From Roseburia porci (GTDB taxonomy: Bacteria; Bacillota; Clostridia; Lachnospirales; Lachnospiraceae), in the NCBI RefSeq assembly GCF_009695765.1, contig NZ_VUNI01000020.1, positions 1 through 60,068 on the forward strand: 60,068 nt of DNA, read 5' to 3'. This document shows, piece after piece, positions 33,664 through 42,999 of this stretch. A program made the position numbers and the translations under genes. Position 1 is the first letter of the stretch, and every line of letters begins with the position of its first letter. The notes beneath the pieces were generated by a model, which saw only the letters and a list, made by a program, of their open reading frames with translations, was not told the origin of the DNA and searched no databases.

Positions 33664-34122
33664 TTATTCACTTATGTTCAGATAGCGGTCCCAGCTTTCG
33701 GTATTGTCGGTTCCACTGACTTCAAGTGTGTAGGTACGTTCTTCACCATCGATGGCAATGGTGTAAAGCGAGTCTTTTTTCTCGATAGAATAAATGATGC
33801 TTTCGGTCTCGCATAAATGCTGAAAGGTGTCTTTGTAGGATTCTGGTGCGACAACCGTATCTTCATACTGTGCCATCAGATTGCCGTCGGCATCATATTC
33901 TTTATAGCCTTCTTCGATGCAGCGGAGAAGTTTGCCCTCAGCGATGCGCAGTTCGAGGTTATTGCATCGCATCTCGCGGATATCGCGGTTCGTGCTGTTA
34001 TCCGGAAGAATGATTACATTGTCCAGATAGAGCACAAAAGAGCCTGGGGTAAGCTGAATCTCACCGAGGTAAGCTCCCTGAAATCGAAAATGTTCAAGTT
34101 CGTTTGTTGTATGAAAACTCAT
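33664..34122 (-). CDS. Hypothetical protein
   Basis: 152 residues, beta-rich, acidic, no signal or membrane helix. Not a family I recognise. Motif-like stretches: GSFVLYLDNVIILPDNSTN and YTIAIDGEERTYTLEV. A GGAGAT site lies 7 bases before ATG. Convergent with the ABC-F operon and divergent from trpF. Confidence 0.65.
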   Translation of the reverse strand: MSFHTTNELEHFRFQGAYLGEIQLTPGSFVLYLDNVIILPDNSTNRDIREMRCNNLELRIAEGKLLRCIEEGYKEYDADGNLMAQYEDTVVAPESYKDTFQHLCETESIIYSIEKKDSLYTIAIDGEERTYTLEVSGTDNTESWDRYLNISE

Positions 34123-34290
34123 AGAAAAATATCTCCTTTATTATTGAAAATCACCGGGTAAATTTTATTATATAAGGAATCTCCTGTTTCTGCAAGAGAA
34201 CGAGGCGAAAGCTGTTTTCACTTTTTTGACGCAGGAAAGCGTTCTGTGGTAGAATTGAGGCACATATCAGAAAGTAAAGAGGCAATCTAT

Positions 34291-34914
34291 ATGAAAATAA
34301 AAATCTGTGGTCTGATGACACCACAAGAAGCACAATATGTGAATGAGAATCATGTTGATTTTGCGGGAATGGTATTATTTTTTCCAAAAAGCAAGCGCAA
34401 TATCACTTTGGAACAGGCAGGACTTGTCCTTGACAGTCTGAGCAGCACGGTAAAATCCGTTGCGGTCGTGGTATCGCCTACGTTGGAGCAGATAAAGGAT
34501 ATTCAGAAAACCGGATTTGATTATATCCAGATTCATGGCAGACTTCCGGATAGAATTGCGGATGTCATCACGATTCCGGTGCTGAAAGCGTTTAACGTAT
34601 CTGATCTGGGGCAGTACGAAACATATCATAATGACCCGGTCATTGCCGGATATGTATTTGATGCACAGGAGGCAGGCAGCGGAAAAACATTTGACTGGAG
34701 CCTGATAGATCAGATTCCAAGGGATGAGAAACTTCTGATTCTTGCAGGAGGACTCTGCCCGGAAAATGTGGCGGAGGCAGTGAAACGTGTACACCCGGAT
34801 GGAGTAGATGTGTCCTCCGGTGTTGAAAATGACAATGGAATCGGAAAGAATCTGGATAAGATCCGCGCATTTGCAGAGGCATGCCGAAACGTTTCAGGTG
34901 CCGAACAGAAGTAA
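34291..34914 (+). CDS. trpF: Phosphoribosylanthranilate isomerase
   Basis: 207 residues, TIM-barrel TrpF. Catalytic Cys in KICGLMTPQEA (residue 5), then QIHG, GSGKTFDW, LAGGLCPENV and the phosphate loop DVSSGVE. Converts N-(5-phosphoribosyl)anthranilate to CdRP in tryptophan synthesis. No other trp gene lies around it, which is unusual. The start at 34291 lies 9 bases after AAAGAGG. Followed 3 bases later by a membrane protein gene. Confidence 0.93.
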   Translation: MKIKICGLMTPQEAQYVNENHVDFAGMVLFFPKSKRNITLEQAGLVLDSLSSTVKSVAVVVSPTLEQIKDIQKTGFDYIQIHGRLPDRIADVITIPVLKAFNVSDLGQYETYHNDPVIAGYVFDAQEAGSGKTFDWSLIDQIPRDEKLLILAGGLCPENVAEAVKRVHPDGVDVSSGVENDNGIGKNLDKIRAFAEACRNVSGAEQK

Positions 34915-34917
34915 GGA

Positions 34918-35421
34918 ATGGCAGAGGGAAAAAAGAATAGACAGAAAGAGGCAAAAGCGGTGAGCAGCAATAAAACAAAAAAGAAACCCGGCTTATATCG
35001 GATCATTACAGGAATTCTGACGGTCGTAATTCTCGTCGCGGTCATTATCTGGTATGCGGTGCCGAAAACAAAGGCGCTGGGAACATCTGGAAGCCCATTT
35101 GATGAGGTGACGGTTCTGGAGGATGCCAGACAGATTGCCAGACTGATGGGAAACCAGGATTATGATACGATTTTAAATACCTGGGGGAATGACACGTTAA
35201 GAAAAGCACTGGATGATGAGAAACTGAAAGAGGCATATCAGGGAGTCAATGAAGACTGGGGAAAACTGGTGGCATTTGGCGAGCACAATGCCAGACAGGT
35301 TACACAGATGGGGCATACATTTGCCATTATCTCAATAAGAACGTCTTATGAGAATACCGATGTCATACTAACGATGACATTTGATAAGGATATGAAGCTT
35401 GCAGGTCTGTATCTGAAATAA
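34918..35421 (+). CDS. Membrane-anchored DUF3887-like protein
   Basis: 167 residues: Lys-rich cytosolic N-terminus, one membrane helix (~28-48, IITGILTVVILVAVIIWYAV), and an extracellular domain with the pattern NQDYDTIL...LKEAY...WGKLVAFGEH of DUF3887. Function unknown; often linked with extracellular hydrolases. Starts 3 bases after trpF, so translationally coupled. Confidence 0.65.
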   Translation: MAEGKKNRQKEAKAVSSNKTKKKPGLYRIITGILTVVILVAVIIWYAVPKTKALGTSGSPFDEVTVLEDARQIARLMGNQDYDTILNTWGNDTLRKALDDEKLKEAYQGVNEDWGKLVAFGEHNARQVTQMGHTFAIISIRTSYENTDVILTMTFDKDMKLAGLYLK

Positions 35422-35446
35422 AATCATAGAAAATGAGGAAGAAACC

Positions 35447-36241
35447 GTGACAGAATTAGAAGAATATTACGGCAAATTTAACGAGGAAAAACGTTTAAAC
35501 AGCAGACATGGACAGGTGGAATACATCACTTCCATGAAATACATCCACAAATATCTGGAGAAGATCCGCGAAGGCAGATCAAACGGTGAGATCAGAATCC
35601 TGGATATCGGGGCAGGAACCGGACGCTACAGTGTGCCGCTTGCAGAAGAAGGCTATGATGTGACTGCAGTAGAACTTGTAAAACATAACCTTGGACGGCT
35701 CAAGGCAAAAGGAAGTACTGTGAAAGCCTTTCAGGGAAATGCACTGAAATTATCGAGATTTGAGGAAGACAGCTTTGATCTGACACTGTTATTTGGTCCG
35801 ATGTATCATCTGCATGAGGAAGATGAAAAAAGGCAGGCGCTTTTAGAAGCAAAGCGTGTGACAAAGCCGGGGGGAATCATTCTGGCAGCATATATTATGA
35901 ATGAATTCAGCGTAATTACGTATGCTTTTAAGGAACGTCATATCAAAGAGGCTCTGGCAGAGGGAATGCTGGATGAGACCTATCATACGACGAAAAAAGG
36001 GAATCCACTATACAGTATGGTGCGGCTCGAAGAAATTGAGAAACTGGATCAGGAAGCAGCACTCAGGCGGGAACAGATCATTGCCGCAGATGGAGCAGCA
36101 AACTATCTGAGACAGTATCTGAATGCGCTGGATGAAGAGGAATTTCAGGCATTTGTGGCATATCATCTTGCAACCTGTGAGAGATCGGATCTGATGGGGG
36201 CGAGCAGCCATACAGTGGACATTCTGCGCAAGCCGCTGTAA
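35447..36241 (+). CDS. Class I SAM-dependent methyltransferase
   Basis: 264 residues. Motif I ILDIGAGTGRYSVPLA (~50), acidic end of strand 2 VTAVELVKHN, motif II FDLTLLFGPMYHL. The UbiE/Methyltransf_11 layout is clear; the substrate is not. GTG start at 35447 behind GAGGAAG. Same direction and close to the trpF unit. Confidence 0.8.
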   Translation: MTELEEYYGKFNEEKRLNSRHGQVEYITSMKYIHKYLEKIREGRSNGEIRILDIGAGTGRYSVPLAEEGYDVTAVELVKHNLGRLKAKGSTVKAFQGNALKLSRFEEDSFDLTLLFGPMYHLHEEDEKRQALLEAKRVTKPGGIILAAYIMNEFSVITYAFKERHIKEALAEGMLDETYHTTKKGNPLYSMVRLEEIEKLDQEAALRREQIIAADGAANYLRQYLNALDEEEFQAFVAYHLATCERSDLMGASSHTVDILRKPL

Positions 36242-36327
36242 CCTTGAATGAAGGATAGGTTTGTGTTACACTAACCCTATATGGAAACGGACAGATTCCC
36301 AACGTGATTGGAATTGGAGGTATTCCC

Positions 36328-38409
36328 ATGGCAAAATGGAATAAATATCAGGACATCAATGGATTTTTGGTAAGACCGGGCGTTTTTCGGGTGAATGGTG
36401 CGATTCAGCAGGAAGATGGAATTTGCTTTACAATCAATTCGCACGGCGCAACATCATGCACGCTTCTGCTTTTTCATCCACAGGAGTCAGAACCGTATGC
36501 AACCCTTCCATTTCCGGAAAGCTGCCATCTGGGGAATACATATTCCATGGTCGTATATGATCTGCGGAAAGAAGAATTTGAATATGCATTCCAGTTTGAC
36601 GGACCATATGAACCGGAAAAGGGAAAGATATTCAATAAAGACAATATCATACTGGATCCTTATGCGGAGGCTGTCACCGGTCAGCGTAACTGGGGTGAGA
36701 GACCGGAGGGCGGCAAGGATTTTGTATACAAAGCCAGAGTTGTACAGAGTGAGTTCGACTGGGGAGATACGAAACAGCTTGAGCATCCATTCGAAGATCT
36801 GGTTATTTATGAGACACATGTCAGAGGCTTCACGAAGGATGCATCATCCGGTGTGAAAGCGAACGGAACTTTCGAAGGACTTCGGGAGAAGATTCCGTAT
36901 CTGAAAGATCTGGGAATCAACGCAGTAGAATTAATGCCGATCTTTGAGTTCGATGAGATGGAGAGCGCAAGGATTGTGGACGGACAGAAGCTCTATAATT
37001 ACTGGGGCTATAATACGGTTGCATTTTTTGCACCAAACACGAGTTACGCATTTAATGAGGAACACAACAGGGAAGGGAATGAGTTAAAGAGACTCATCTA
37101 TGAGTTAAAAGAGAACGGAATCGAGGTTATTCTCGATGTGGTATTTAACCATACGGCAGAGGGCAATGAATTCGGACCGTGTTTTTCATTTAAGGGCATT
37201 GACAACAATATTTATTACATGCTGACGCCGGATGCACATTATTACAATTTCAGTGGATGCGGGAATGTCATGAACTGCAATCATCCGATCGTAAGAAGGT
37301 TTATCATCGACTGTCTGAGACACTGGGTGGTTGACTATCGTGTGGATGGATTCCGGTTTGATCTTGCTTCGATTCTGGGACGTGATCAGAATGGTGCGCC
37401 AATGGCGGACCCTCCGATTCTTGAGGCACTGGCGTTTGACCCCGTACTTGGAAAAGTAAAACTGATCGCGGAAGCCTGGGATGCCGGCGGACTCTATCAG
37501 GTAGGAAGTTTCCCGTCCTGGAGCAGATGGGCAGAATGGAACGGAAGATATCGGGATGACATGCGCCGGTTTTTAAAAGGTGACGATGGAACCGCGGGAG
37601 CAGCAATTACACGTATTACGGGCTCGAAGGATCTCTATGATCCAACTTACCGTGGAAACAGCGCGTCGGTCAATTTCCTGACCTGTCATGATGGTTTTAC
37701 ACTGTATGATCTTTATTCTTATAATGAGAAGCATAATGAGAAAAACGGCTGGAATAATACCGATGGAGACAACAATGGAAACAGCTGGAACTGCGGATGG
37801 GAAGGAGAGACACAAGATCCAGAGATTTTAGGACTTCGGAAACGTCTGATCAAAAATGCGTTTGCGGCGCTGATGTGCAGCAGAGGCCCTGCAATGTTTT
37901 TTGCGGGAGATGAATTCTGCAATACCCAGTATGGCAATAACAATGCATATTGTCAGGACAATATCGTGTCATGGCTGGACTGGAACCGTCTGGATGAGTA
38001 TCGGGAGATCCATGATTTCGCACGATTTATGATCCATTTTCGAAAAGATCATCCGATCCTCCGGAAAACAACAGAGTCTGCAGCCTGTCAGTTCCCGGAG
38101 ATCAGCATTCATAACGGATATCCGAACCAGGAAGCAACGGATTATACAACACATCTGATCGGAATTATGTATGCAGGACGCAATGAGGAAAACACGGGTG
38201 ATGATATTATTTTTTATGCGATGAATTCTTATTGGGAACCGCTTACGGCGCAACTGCCGGTTCTGCAGAACGGAATGGAATGGAAGGTAGTTGTCAATAC
38301 CAACTGTCAGTATGAAGACGGGCTGGATTATCACGCTATGACAGAATGGTTTGGACCGTATACAATCCGGATACCTGCGCGTACGACAATTATTCTTGTC
38401 GCAAAATAA
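36328..38409 (+). CDS. glgX: Glycogen debranching enzyme/isoamylase-type GH13
   Basis: 693 residues. N-terminal CBM48-like beta domain (~10-120), then the GH13 barrel: DVVFNHTAEGNE (region I), DGFRFDLASILGRD with the catalytic nucleophile Asp (region II), LIAEAWD with acid/base Glu (region III), FLTCHDG (region IV). Hydrolyses alpha-1,6 branches of glycogen or limit dextrins in the cytosol. No signal peptide. ATG 36328 follows GGAGG. Stands alone, converging on an XRE gene with 3 bases between stops. Confidence 0.85.
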   Translation: MAKWNKYQDINGFLVRPGVFRVNGAIQQEDGICFTINSHGATSCTLLLFHPQESEPYATLPFPESCHLGNTYSMVVYDLRKEEFEYAFQFDGPYEPEKGKIFNKDNIILDPYAEAVTGQRNWGERPEGGKDFVYKARVVQSEFDWGDTKQLEHPFEDLVIYETHVRGFTKDASSGVKANGTFEGLREKIPYLKDLGINAVELMPIFEFDEMESARIVDGQKLYNYWGYNTVAFFAPNTSYAFNEEHNREGNELKRLIYELKENGIEVILDVVFNHTAEGNEFGPCFSFKGIDNNIYYMLTPDAHYYNFSGCGNVMNCNHPIVRRFIIDCLRHWVVDYRVDGFRFDLASILGRDQNGAPMADPPILEALAFDPVLGKVKLIAEAWDAGGLYQVGSFPSWSRWAEWNGRYRDDMRRFLKGDDGTAGAAITRITGSKDLYDPTYRGNSASVNFLTCHDGFTLYDLYSYNEKHNEKNGWNNTDGDNNGNSWNCGWEGETQDPEILGLRKRLIKNAFAALMCSRGPAMFFAGDEFCNTQYGNNNAYCQDNIVSWLDWNRLDEYREIHDFARFMIHFRKDHPILRKTTESAACQFPEISIHNGYPNQEATDYTTHLIGIMYAGRNEENTGDDIIFYAMNSYWEPLTAQLPVLQNGMEWKVVVNTNCQYEDGLDYHAMTEWFGPYTIRIPARTTIILVAK

Positions 38410-38412
38410 AGA

Positions 38413-38823
38413 TTATGATTCGGAAGCTGGATTGGATGCCTGAAGCTGGCGGAGAATGACCAGAGCGGAAGAACGGGTTGTTTCATCAATGGTATGAAAC
38501 AGGGAAAGAAACTGTTCATCCTGACGTGGAAGTTTGCCGTGAACCATGTCAGGATAGTCGGTCAGACCAAGCAGATAATCGGTGGAAAAGTGTAAGATAT
38601 TCGCAATCGCAGATAAAGTCTGGATATTTGGAAGACGTCTTCCGGTTCGGTAGGCGCTGACTGTGGACGTAGAAACATAGAGTGCATCTGCAAGCTCGCG
38701 TACACTCATCTGACGGATTTCCATACTATAACATAAACGGGAAGCAAACAGATTGTTGCTTTCCGTTTTTGTGTTTGATTGTTCTTTTTTGCCGACCGGC
38801 TTATCTTTCGTATTTTTTCCCAT
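38413..38823 (-). CDS. XRE-family helix-turn-helix regulator
   Basis: 136 residues. A ~25-residue Lys/Asn-rich N-terminus, then a HTH_3 domain (MSVRELADALYVSTSTVSAY, recognition helix RTGRRLPNIQTL, closing HFSTDYLLGLTDYP). A short C-terminal helix ends the protein. Small phage-repressor-like DNA binder, target unknown. Confidence 0.8.
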   Translation of the reverse strand: MGKNTKDKPVGKKEQSNTKTESNNLFASRLCYSMEIRQMSVRELADALYVSTSTVSAYRTGRRLPNIQTLSAIANILHFSTDYLLGLTDYPDMVHGKLPRQDEQFLSLFHTIDETTRSSALVILRQLQASNPASES

Positions 38824-38908
38824 AAGCTGATTGTATACAAATCATTTGGAAAAAACTGTAAAATGAGCAATACGTCAACTGGATTCTTGAATTCTAAGAA
38901 ACAAAAAA

Positions 38909-39640
38909 TCAGATCCATCCGCCGTCGAGTGTGATGATCTGACCGGTCAGGTATTCATTTCCGGTAGCGAGCTGGAGCGCAAGATGAGCAACTTCCTCCG
39001 CAGACCCGAATCTTCCGGCTGGAATCTCTTCTGCGAGAGCAGCACGCTCGGATTCGTCGAAGCATGCATTCATCTGAGTGTCGATCACACCGCAGGCAAT
39101 GGCATTCACCTGCACATTACTTGGCGCAAGTTCTTTTCCGAGAGCCTTGGTAAAGGAATTGATGCCTCCCTTGCAGGCTGAGTATGCAACTTCACAGGAT
39201 GCTCCGACATTGCCCCAGACGGAGGAGATATTGATGATTTTACCATTTTGTCGGGAGACCATCTGTGGAATTACATATTTACAATAGGAGAAGACCGAGG
39301 TCAGATTATTGGCGATGATATGATTCCATTCCTCAATCGTCATATCACTGAGCAGACCGATATGGGCAATTCCGGCGTTGTTGATCAACATGTCAACATG
39401 TCCAAAGTGTGAGATCGTTGCATTTACCATTTCATGCACAAAATCATGATCTCCCACGTCTCCGGTAAAAGTCAGGACTTCTGTATGGAATTCGGCCTGC
39501 AGCTTTGCAGCAAGCTGCTTGAGATCAGAAGAAGAGTGGCTGCAGCAGAGGGAAAGATGATAGCCGGCCTGTGCAAATGCATAAGCTGAAGCAGCACCGA
39601 TTCCTCTGGAAGCTCCGGTAATAATTGCAGTTTTATTCAT
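38909..39640 (-). CDS. Short-chain dehydrogenase/reductase (FabG-like)
   Basis: 243 residues, classical SDR: NAD(P) motif TGASRGIGAAS (TGxxxGxG), NNAGIAH, catalytic Ser in INISSVWG, and Tyr-x3-Lys in YSACKGG, C-terminal GQIITLDGGWI. Typical 3-oxoacyl-ACP reductase length, but isolated from fab genes, so the substrate may differ. ATG 39640 was chosen over the hydrophobic upstream extension, which has no ribosome-binding site. Confidence 0.85.
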   Translation of the reverse strand: MNKTAIITGASRGIGAASAYAFAQAGYHLSLCCSHSSSDLKQLAAKLQAEFHTEVLTFTGDVGDHDFVHEMVNATISHFGHVDMLINNAGIAHIGLLSDMTIEEWNHIIANNLTSVFSYCKYVIPQMVSRQNGKIINISSVWGNVGASCEVAYSACKGGINSFTKALGKELAPSNVQVNAIACGVIDTQMNACFDESERAALAEEIPAGRFGSAEEVAHLALQLATGNEYLTGQIITLDGGWI

Positions 39641-39787
39641 AAAAAATATATCCTTCTTTCTTATTATAAATTCGTTTCTGGATTTACATAAAATATAGCA
39701 AAAAAATAAAAGAAATTCTAGACAAAAACAAAACATTGTGATAACATAATCGGGTACGGTAGAGAACGCCGGATGAATTTCATATAG

Positions 39788-39861
39788 CGGAATGTGGCTC
39801 AGCTTGGTAGAGCGCTTCGTTCGGGACGAAGAGGTCGCGTGTTCGAATCACGTCATTCCGA
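39788..39861 (+). tRNA. tRNA-Pro(CGG)
   Basis: Acceptor stem CGGAATG/CATTCCG, D-arm GGCTCAGCTTGGTAGAGC, anticodon stem CTTCG/CGAAG with loop TTCGGGA giving anticodon CGG, and a T-arm with GTTCGAATC. No encoded CCA (ATTCC follows). Confidence 0.93.
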
Positions 39862-39889
39862 TTCCTTGGCAGGGGCACAAAGATGTCAG

Positions 39890-39926
39890 ATCCTCAGAAC
39901 TTTCAAAGTTCTGAGGATTTTTTTTA
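39890..39926 (+). terminator. tRNA-Pro terminator
   Basis: ATCCTCAGAACTTT pairs with AAAGTTCTGAGGAT around one C, then eight T. Confidence 0.92.
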
Positions 39927-40047
39927 AATCATAGGAAATTCCTTCCTATGATTTAAAAACGCTCCGCGGGGATGCGCAGCTCGCGGAGATGAAGTTTATG
40001 TTGAACATACCGCTCGCGCGCGAAAGTGTGCAGTAAGCGCACACTTT
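39926..40047. repeat. Cluster of three hairpins
   Basis: Three successive inverted repeats in a gene-free stretch: AAATCATAGGAA/TTCCTATGATTT (39926-39954), CTCCGCG/CGCGGAG (39962-39988) and AAAGTGTGC/GCACACTTT (40023-40047). GC-rich core within an AT-rich gap; none except the first adjoins a T-run. May be a REP-like intergenic element or a small RNA. Confidence 0.5.
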
Positions 40048-40119
40048 ATTTTTGAACAATGGAACAGAATAGTCACTGCTTGGTGCAATTTTTAATTTCA
40101 AAATAGTAACTGCGATTGG

Positions 40120-40186
40120 TTTTACCGTTTTTTGACATGGATTTTACCGTGGAATGGTATTGGATTTTACTTATGTCCGATATGAT
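40120..40186 (+). promoter_or_regulatory. Pho box and promoter of pstS
   Basis: TTTTACCG at 40120 and 40142 (22 bases apart), a related TTTGACATGG half way between, and TTTTAC at 40165-40170. Exactly 10 bases later comes the -10 TATGAT (40181-40186). There is no -35 hexamer; the boxes take its place, as in activator-dependent Pho promoters. Confidence 0.7.
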
Positions 40187-40227
40187 AACTCCTGTAAAAC
40201 GAACAGAGAGTTCAGGAGGAAAATAAA

Positions 40228-41130
40228 ATGAAAAAGAAAATCGTAAAAACATTAGCAGTTACAACAGCACTTACCATTGCAGCAGCAAGTATGGTAGGAT
40301 GTGGAAACAGTGGAACAGCTGATTCAAATGCAGATAACAAAGCATCAGGAGATACACAGGCAGCAGCTTCAGACAGCAAAGATGCAAAAGATATAACAGG
40401 AACCGTAACAATGGCAGGAAGTACTTCCATGGAGAAGCTTGCGAACTCCCTGAAAGAAGCTTTCGGAGCAAAATATCCGGGAATTTCCGTAACAGCAGAA
40501 TTTACAGGATCTTCTGCCGGAATTGAATCCTTAGAGGCAGGAAGCGTTGATATCGGTAACTCATCCAGAGAACTCAGCGATGATGAAAAATCCCAGGGTA
40601 TCGTTGAAAATGTTGTAGCAATCGATGGAATCGCAGTTATCACAGATACTGCAAACGACGTAACAAAGATCTCATCCGATGACCTTGCAAAAGTATATAC
40701 AGGAGAGATTACAAACTGGAAAGAACTTGGCGGACAGGATGAGGCAATCGTAGTAGTCGGACGTGAAGCAGCATCCGGAACAAGAGGAGCATTTGAGGAA
40801 CTCCTTGATATTAAAGATAAATGCAAATATGCAAACGAACTGGATTCTACCGGTGCAGTACTTGCAAAAGTAGCATCTACTCCTGGATCAATCGGATATA
40901 TTTCACTGGATGTTTTAGATGATTCAGTATCAGCTCTTGCAATTGATGATGTAGAAGCAACAGAAGATAACATTGTTGCAGGAAAATACAAATTATCCCG
41001 TCCATTCGTAATGGCTACCAAAGGTGAGATTTCAGAGCAGAGCGAAGCTGTTCAGACATTCTTTGATTATATCCAGTCAGATGAAGGACAGGAAGTAATC
41101 AAAAAAGCTGGTCTGATTTTACCACAGTAA
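40228..41130 (+). CDS. pstS: Phosphate-binding lipoprotein
   Basis: 300 residues. Lipoprotein signal peptide with lipobox MVGC (Cys25), Ser/Asp-rich linker, then the PstS fold: AGSTSMEKLANSL, FTGSSAGIESL (phosphate contacts), VVGREAASGTRGAFE. Captures phosphate at the membrane surface for PstCAB. First gene of the pst operon behind the Pho box; AGGAGG ribosome-binding site. Confidence 0.95.
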   Translation: MKKKIVKTLAVTTALTIAAASMVGCGNSGTADSNADNKASGDTQAAASDSKDAKDITGTVTMAGSTSMEKLANSLKEAFGAKYPGISVTAEFTGSSAGIESLEAGSVDIGNSSRELSDDEKSQGIVENVVAIDGIAVITDTANDVTKISSDDLAKVYTGEITNWKELGGQDEAIVVVGREAASGTRGAFEELLDIKDKCKYANELDSTGAVLAKVASTPGSIGYISLDVLDDSVSALAIDDVEATEDNIVAGKYKLSRPFVMATKGEISEQSEAVQTFFDYIQSDEGQEVIKKAGLILPQ

Positions 41131-41146
41131 GAATAGGAAGGATTGT

Positions 41147-42079
41147 ATGGAAACTAACACAGTATCAATTATTGGGAAAAAGAGAGCGGGTTCCATTGTA
41201 GAAAGTACCGCGAGAGTGATCTTTCTGGCAACCGCAGTAGTCGCAATAGTTGCAGTTCTTTCCATCACAGTTTACATGATCTTAAAAGGAACCCCGGCAC
41301 TTGCGAGTGTCGGGGTGACCGACATATTATTTGGAACTGTTTGGGAACCGACTGCGACAGAACCACATTTTGGAATTTTATATATTATTCTTACATCGAT
41401 TGTAGGAACTGCGCTGGCAATTCTGATCGGAGTTCCAGTCAGCATTCTTACTGCAGTTTTTCTTGCAGAAGTTGCACCGAAAAAACTTGCAGCAATCGTT
41501 CAGCCGGCAGTAGAGCTTCTGGCAGCGATTCCATCCGTTATCTATGGACTTCTCGGACTTATGATTCTGACACCATGGATGTATGGACTTGAAAAGAAAA
41601 TATTTGCCGGATCACAGACCCATCAGTTTACAGGCGGAGCCAATCTGATTTCGGCAGTGATCGTGCTTGCAATTATGATTCTTCCGACCGTAATCAACAT
41701 CAGCGTATCTTCCATCAAAGCTGTGCCACAGCAGATGAAATCGGCATCTCTGGCACTTGGCGCAACGAAAATACAGACGATATTCGGAGTTGTTCTTCCG
41801 GCAGCAAAATCCGGAATTATGACCGCAATTGTACTGGGAATCGGACGTGCGCTTGGTGAGGCAATGGCAATCAGCCTTGTATCCGGAAGTGCGGTCAACA
41901 TTCCGCTTCCGTTTAATTCCGTTCGTTTCCTGACAACAGCAATCGTAAGTGACATGAGTTATTCCCAGGGAACACACAGACAGGTTCTGTTTACGATTGG
42001 ACTGGTACTTTTCGTATTTATTATGGTAATCAATCTGATTCTGACCAGACTGATTAAGAAAGGAGAACAGGAAGTATGA
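41147..42079 (+). CDS. pstC: Phosphate ABC transporter permease PstC
   Basis: 310 residues, six membrane helices, binding-protein-dependent permease motif ALGATKIQTIFGVVLPAAKSG (EAA loop). Pairs with PstA to form the channel. Its stop overlaps pstA by 4 bases. Confidence 0.95.
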   Translation: METNTVSIIGKKRAGSIVESTARVIFLATAVVAIVAVLSITVYMILKGTPALASVGVTDILFGTVWEPTATEPHFGILYIILTSIVGTALAILIGVPVSILTAVFLAEVAPKKLAAIVQPAVELLAAIPSVIYGLLGLMILTPWMYGLEKKIFAGSQTHQFTGGANLISAVIVLAIMILPTVINISVSSIKAVPQQMKSASLALGATKIQTIFGVVLPAAKSGIMTAIVLGIGRALGEAMAISLVSGSAVNIPLPFNSVRFLTTAIVSDMSYSQGTHRQVLFTIGLVLFVFIMVINLILTRLIKKGEQEV

Positions 42080-42987
42080 CAACAGAGGCTGTTGTGAAAT
42101 CAAGACCGGTGGTATCCGCAGGAAGCATCACAAAAGGACGCAGGAGACCGACAGATGTACTCGCATACATTGGTATATATGCAAGTGCAGCATTTTCTGT
42201 ATTACTTCTTGTTGGAATTATCGGTTATGTACTTGTGAAGGGATACTCTATGATCAGTTGGAGTTTCCTGACCGGTGTGACGAGTGTATTAAATGATACC
42301 GTTGGAATTGCCGGAAATATTTTGAATACATTATATATTATCGTTTTAACAATGCTCATTGCTACGCCGATCGGAATCGGAGCAGCCGTATATCTGAACG
42401 AATATGCAAAACCTGGAAAACTGGTTACAGCCATTGAATTTGCAACCCAGATCCTTTCCGGAATCCCATCGATCATATTCGGACTTTTCGGAATGATCTT
42501 TTTCGGTCAGACACTTCATCTGAGTTACTGTATTCTGACCGGTGCACTTACGCTTGTGCTTATGGTACTTCCACTTGTAATCCGTAACACGCAGGAAGCA
42601 TTAAAGACAGTTCCGGACAGCTACAGACAGGGTGCAATCGGACTTGGAACAGGAAAATGGTATATGATCCGGACAATTCTTCTTCCGTCTGCAATGCCTG
42701 GAATCATCACAGGTGTTATCCTTGCAATCGGACGAATTGTTGGCGAATCAGCAGCGCTTTTATTTACGGCAGGAAGTGACGGAATGCTTCCAATTACAGT
42801 AAAACAGTTTTTGGATAAAATCTTTGCTTCCGGAGGAACACTGACCATTCAGCTTTATCTGAGCATGTCAAAGGGACAGTATGATGTGGCATTCGGAATC
42901 GCAGTTATACTGCTTGTGATCGTCCTTTTGATCAATATGTTAACAAAACTTCTGGCGCGCAGGTTCGATGTGCACACCAGAGAGTAA
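42076..42987 (+). CDS. pstA: Phosphate ABC transporter permease PstA
   Basis: 303 residues, about six membrane helices; EAA loop GLGTGKWYMIRTILLPSAMPG; ends ARRFDVHTRE. Second permease of the phosphate importer, coupled to pstC by ATGA overlap and followed 12 bases later by pstB. Confidence 0.95.
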   Translation: MTTEAVVKSRPVVSAGSITKGRRRPTDVLAYIGIYASAAFSVLLLVGIIGYVLVKGYSMISWSFLTGVTSVLNDTVGIAGNILNTLYIIVLTMLIATPIGIGAAVYLNEYAKPGKLVTAIEFATQILSGIPSIIFGLFGMIFFGQTLHLSYCILTGALTLVLMVLPLVIRNTQEALKTVPDSYRQGAIGLGTGKWYMIRTILLPSAMPGIITGVILAIGRIVGESAALLFTAGSDGMLPITVKQFLDKIFASGGTLTIQLYLSMSKGQYDVAFGIAVILLVIVLLINMLTKLLARRFDVHTRE

Positions 42988-42999
42988 CCAGGAGGAAAT

